Below, piece by piece: positions 63,959-64,000 of a DNA stretch of 64,000 nucleotides (position 1 is the stretch's first letter; the number at the start of each line of letters is the position of its first letter). The stretch lies in the NCBI GenBank assembly GCA_950097015.1, contig CATNEN010000001.1, forward strand, positions 7,311,001 to 7,375,000, in the 5' to 3' direction. Origin of the DNA: Macrostomum hystrix. Its lineage: Eukaryota > Platyhelminthes > Macrostomidae. A program made the position numbers and the translations under genes. A model generated the notes under the pieces. It was not told where the DNA came from. It saw only the letters and a list, made by a program, of their open reading frames with translations, and ran no database searches.

Positions 63959-64000
63959 CTGAACAAATATAACAAAAGAATAAAAAACATACATTTGGTT

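Overview
This is a eukaryotic window, most likely from an invertebrate bilaterian and plausibly a spiralian such as a flatworm. The evidence is GC-rich coding exons with GT-AG introns in AT-rich surroundings, tRNA-derived SINEs, a V/Meta-SINE-like family, many minisatellites and an EKEE-type NALCN channel. The phylum is inferred; no species is claimed.

Plus strand, left to right: an orphan exon like the first half of an SLC26 STAS domain (about 3.3-3.55 kb) with possible downstream pieces; mitochondrial ribosomal protein L21 (7.3-7.9 kb); complex I 24-kDa subunit NDUFV2 (8.5-9.2 kb); a six-exon SLC35B1-like nucleotide transporter (11.0-14.7 kb); and a two-exon gene for a 92-residue secreted six-cysteine peptide (19.7-21.4 kb), with a TATA promoter and noncoding exon about 2 kb upstream. 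Minus strand: a partial LRR-like exon at the left edge; a single-exon TRIM/NHL-like gene (27.1-28.65 kb); six-exon MCM10 (29.35-33.6 kb); 16-coding-exon NALCN (35.5-54.7 kb); and the 3' exons of an A1CF/RBM46/RBM47-like RNA-binding gene (59.5-62.6 kb, running off the right edge). For SLC35B1, MCM10, NALCN and the secreted peptide, all exon phases join without a break. The predicted lengths are 365, 844, 1930 and 92 residues.

About 30 minisatellite or simple arrays with different units (12-46 bp) occupy roughly 19 kb. Most lie in introns, many starting soon after a 5' splice site. Because many periods are multiples of three they give long false ORFs on both strands. Mobile DNA includes a non-autonomous hAT element with an 8-bp target duplication, a 5'-truncated Ty3/gypsy element with a 173-bp LTR, three SINE-like families, and a SINE nested in another SINE with a 13-bp target duplication.

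The genes are mostly unrelated housekeeping and neuronal genes: mitochondrial translation and respiration, ER nucleotide transport, DNA replication, Na+ leak conductance and RNA binding. The most interesting items are the secreted cysteine-rich peptide, the E-K-E-E NALCN selectivity filter with a GC-AG intron, the placement of arrays beside 5' splice sites, and arrays whose unit contains a consensus 5' splice site.
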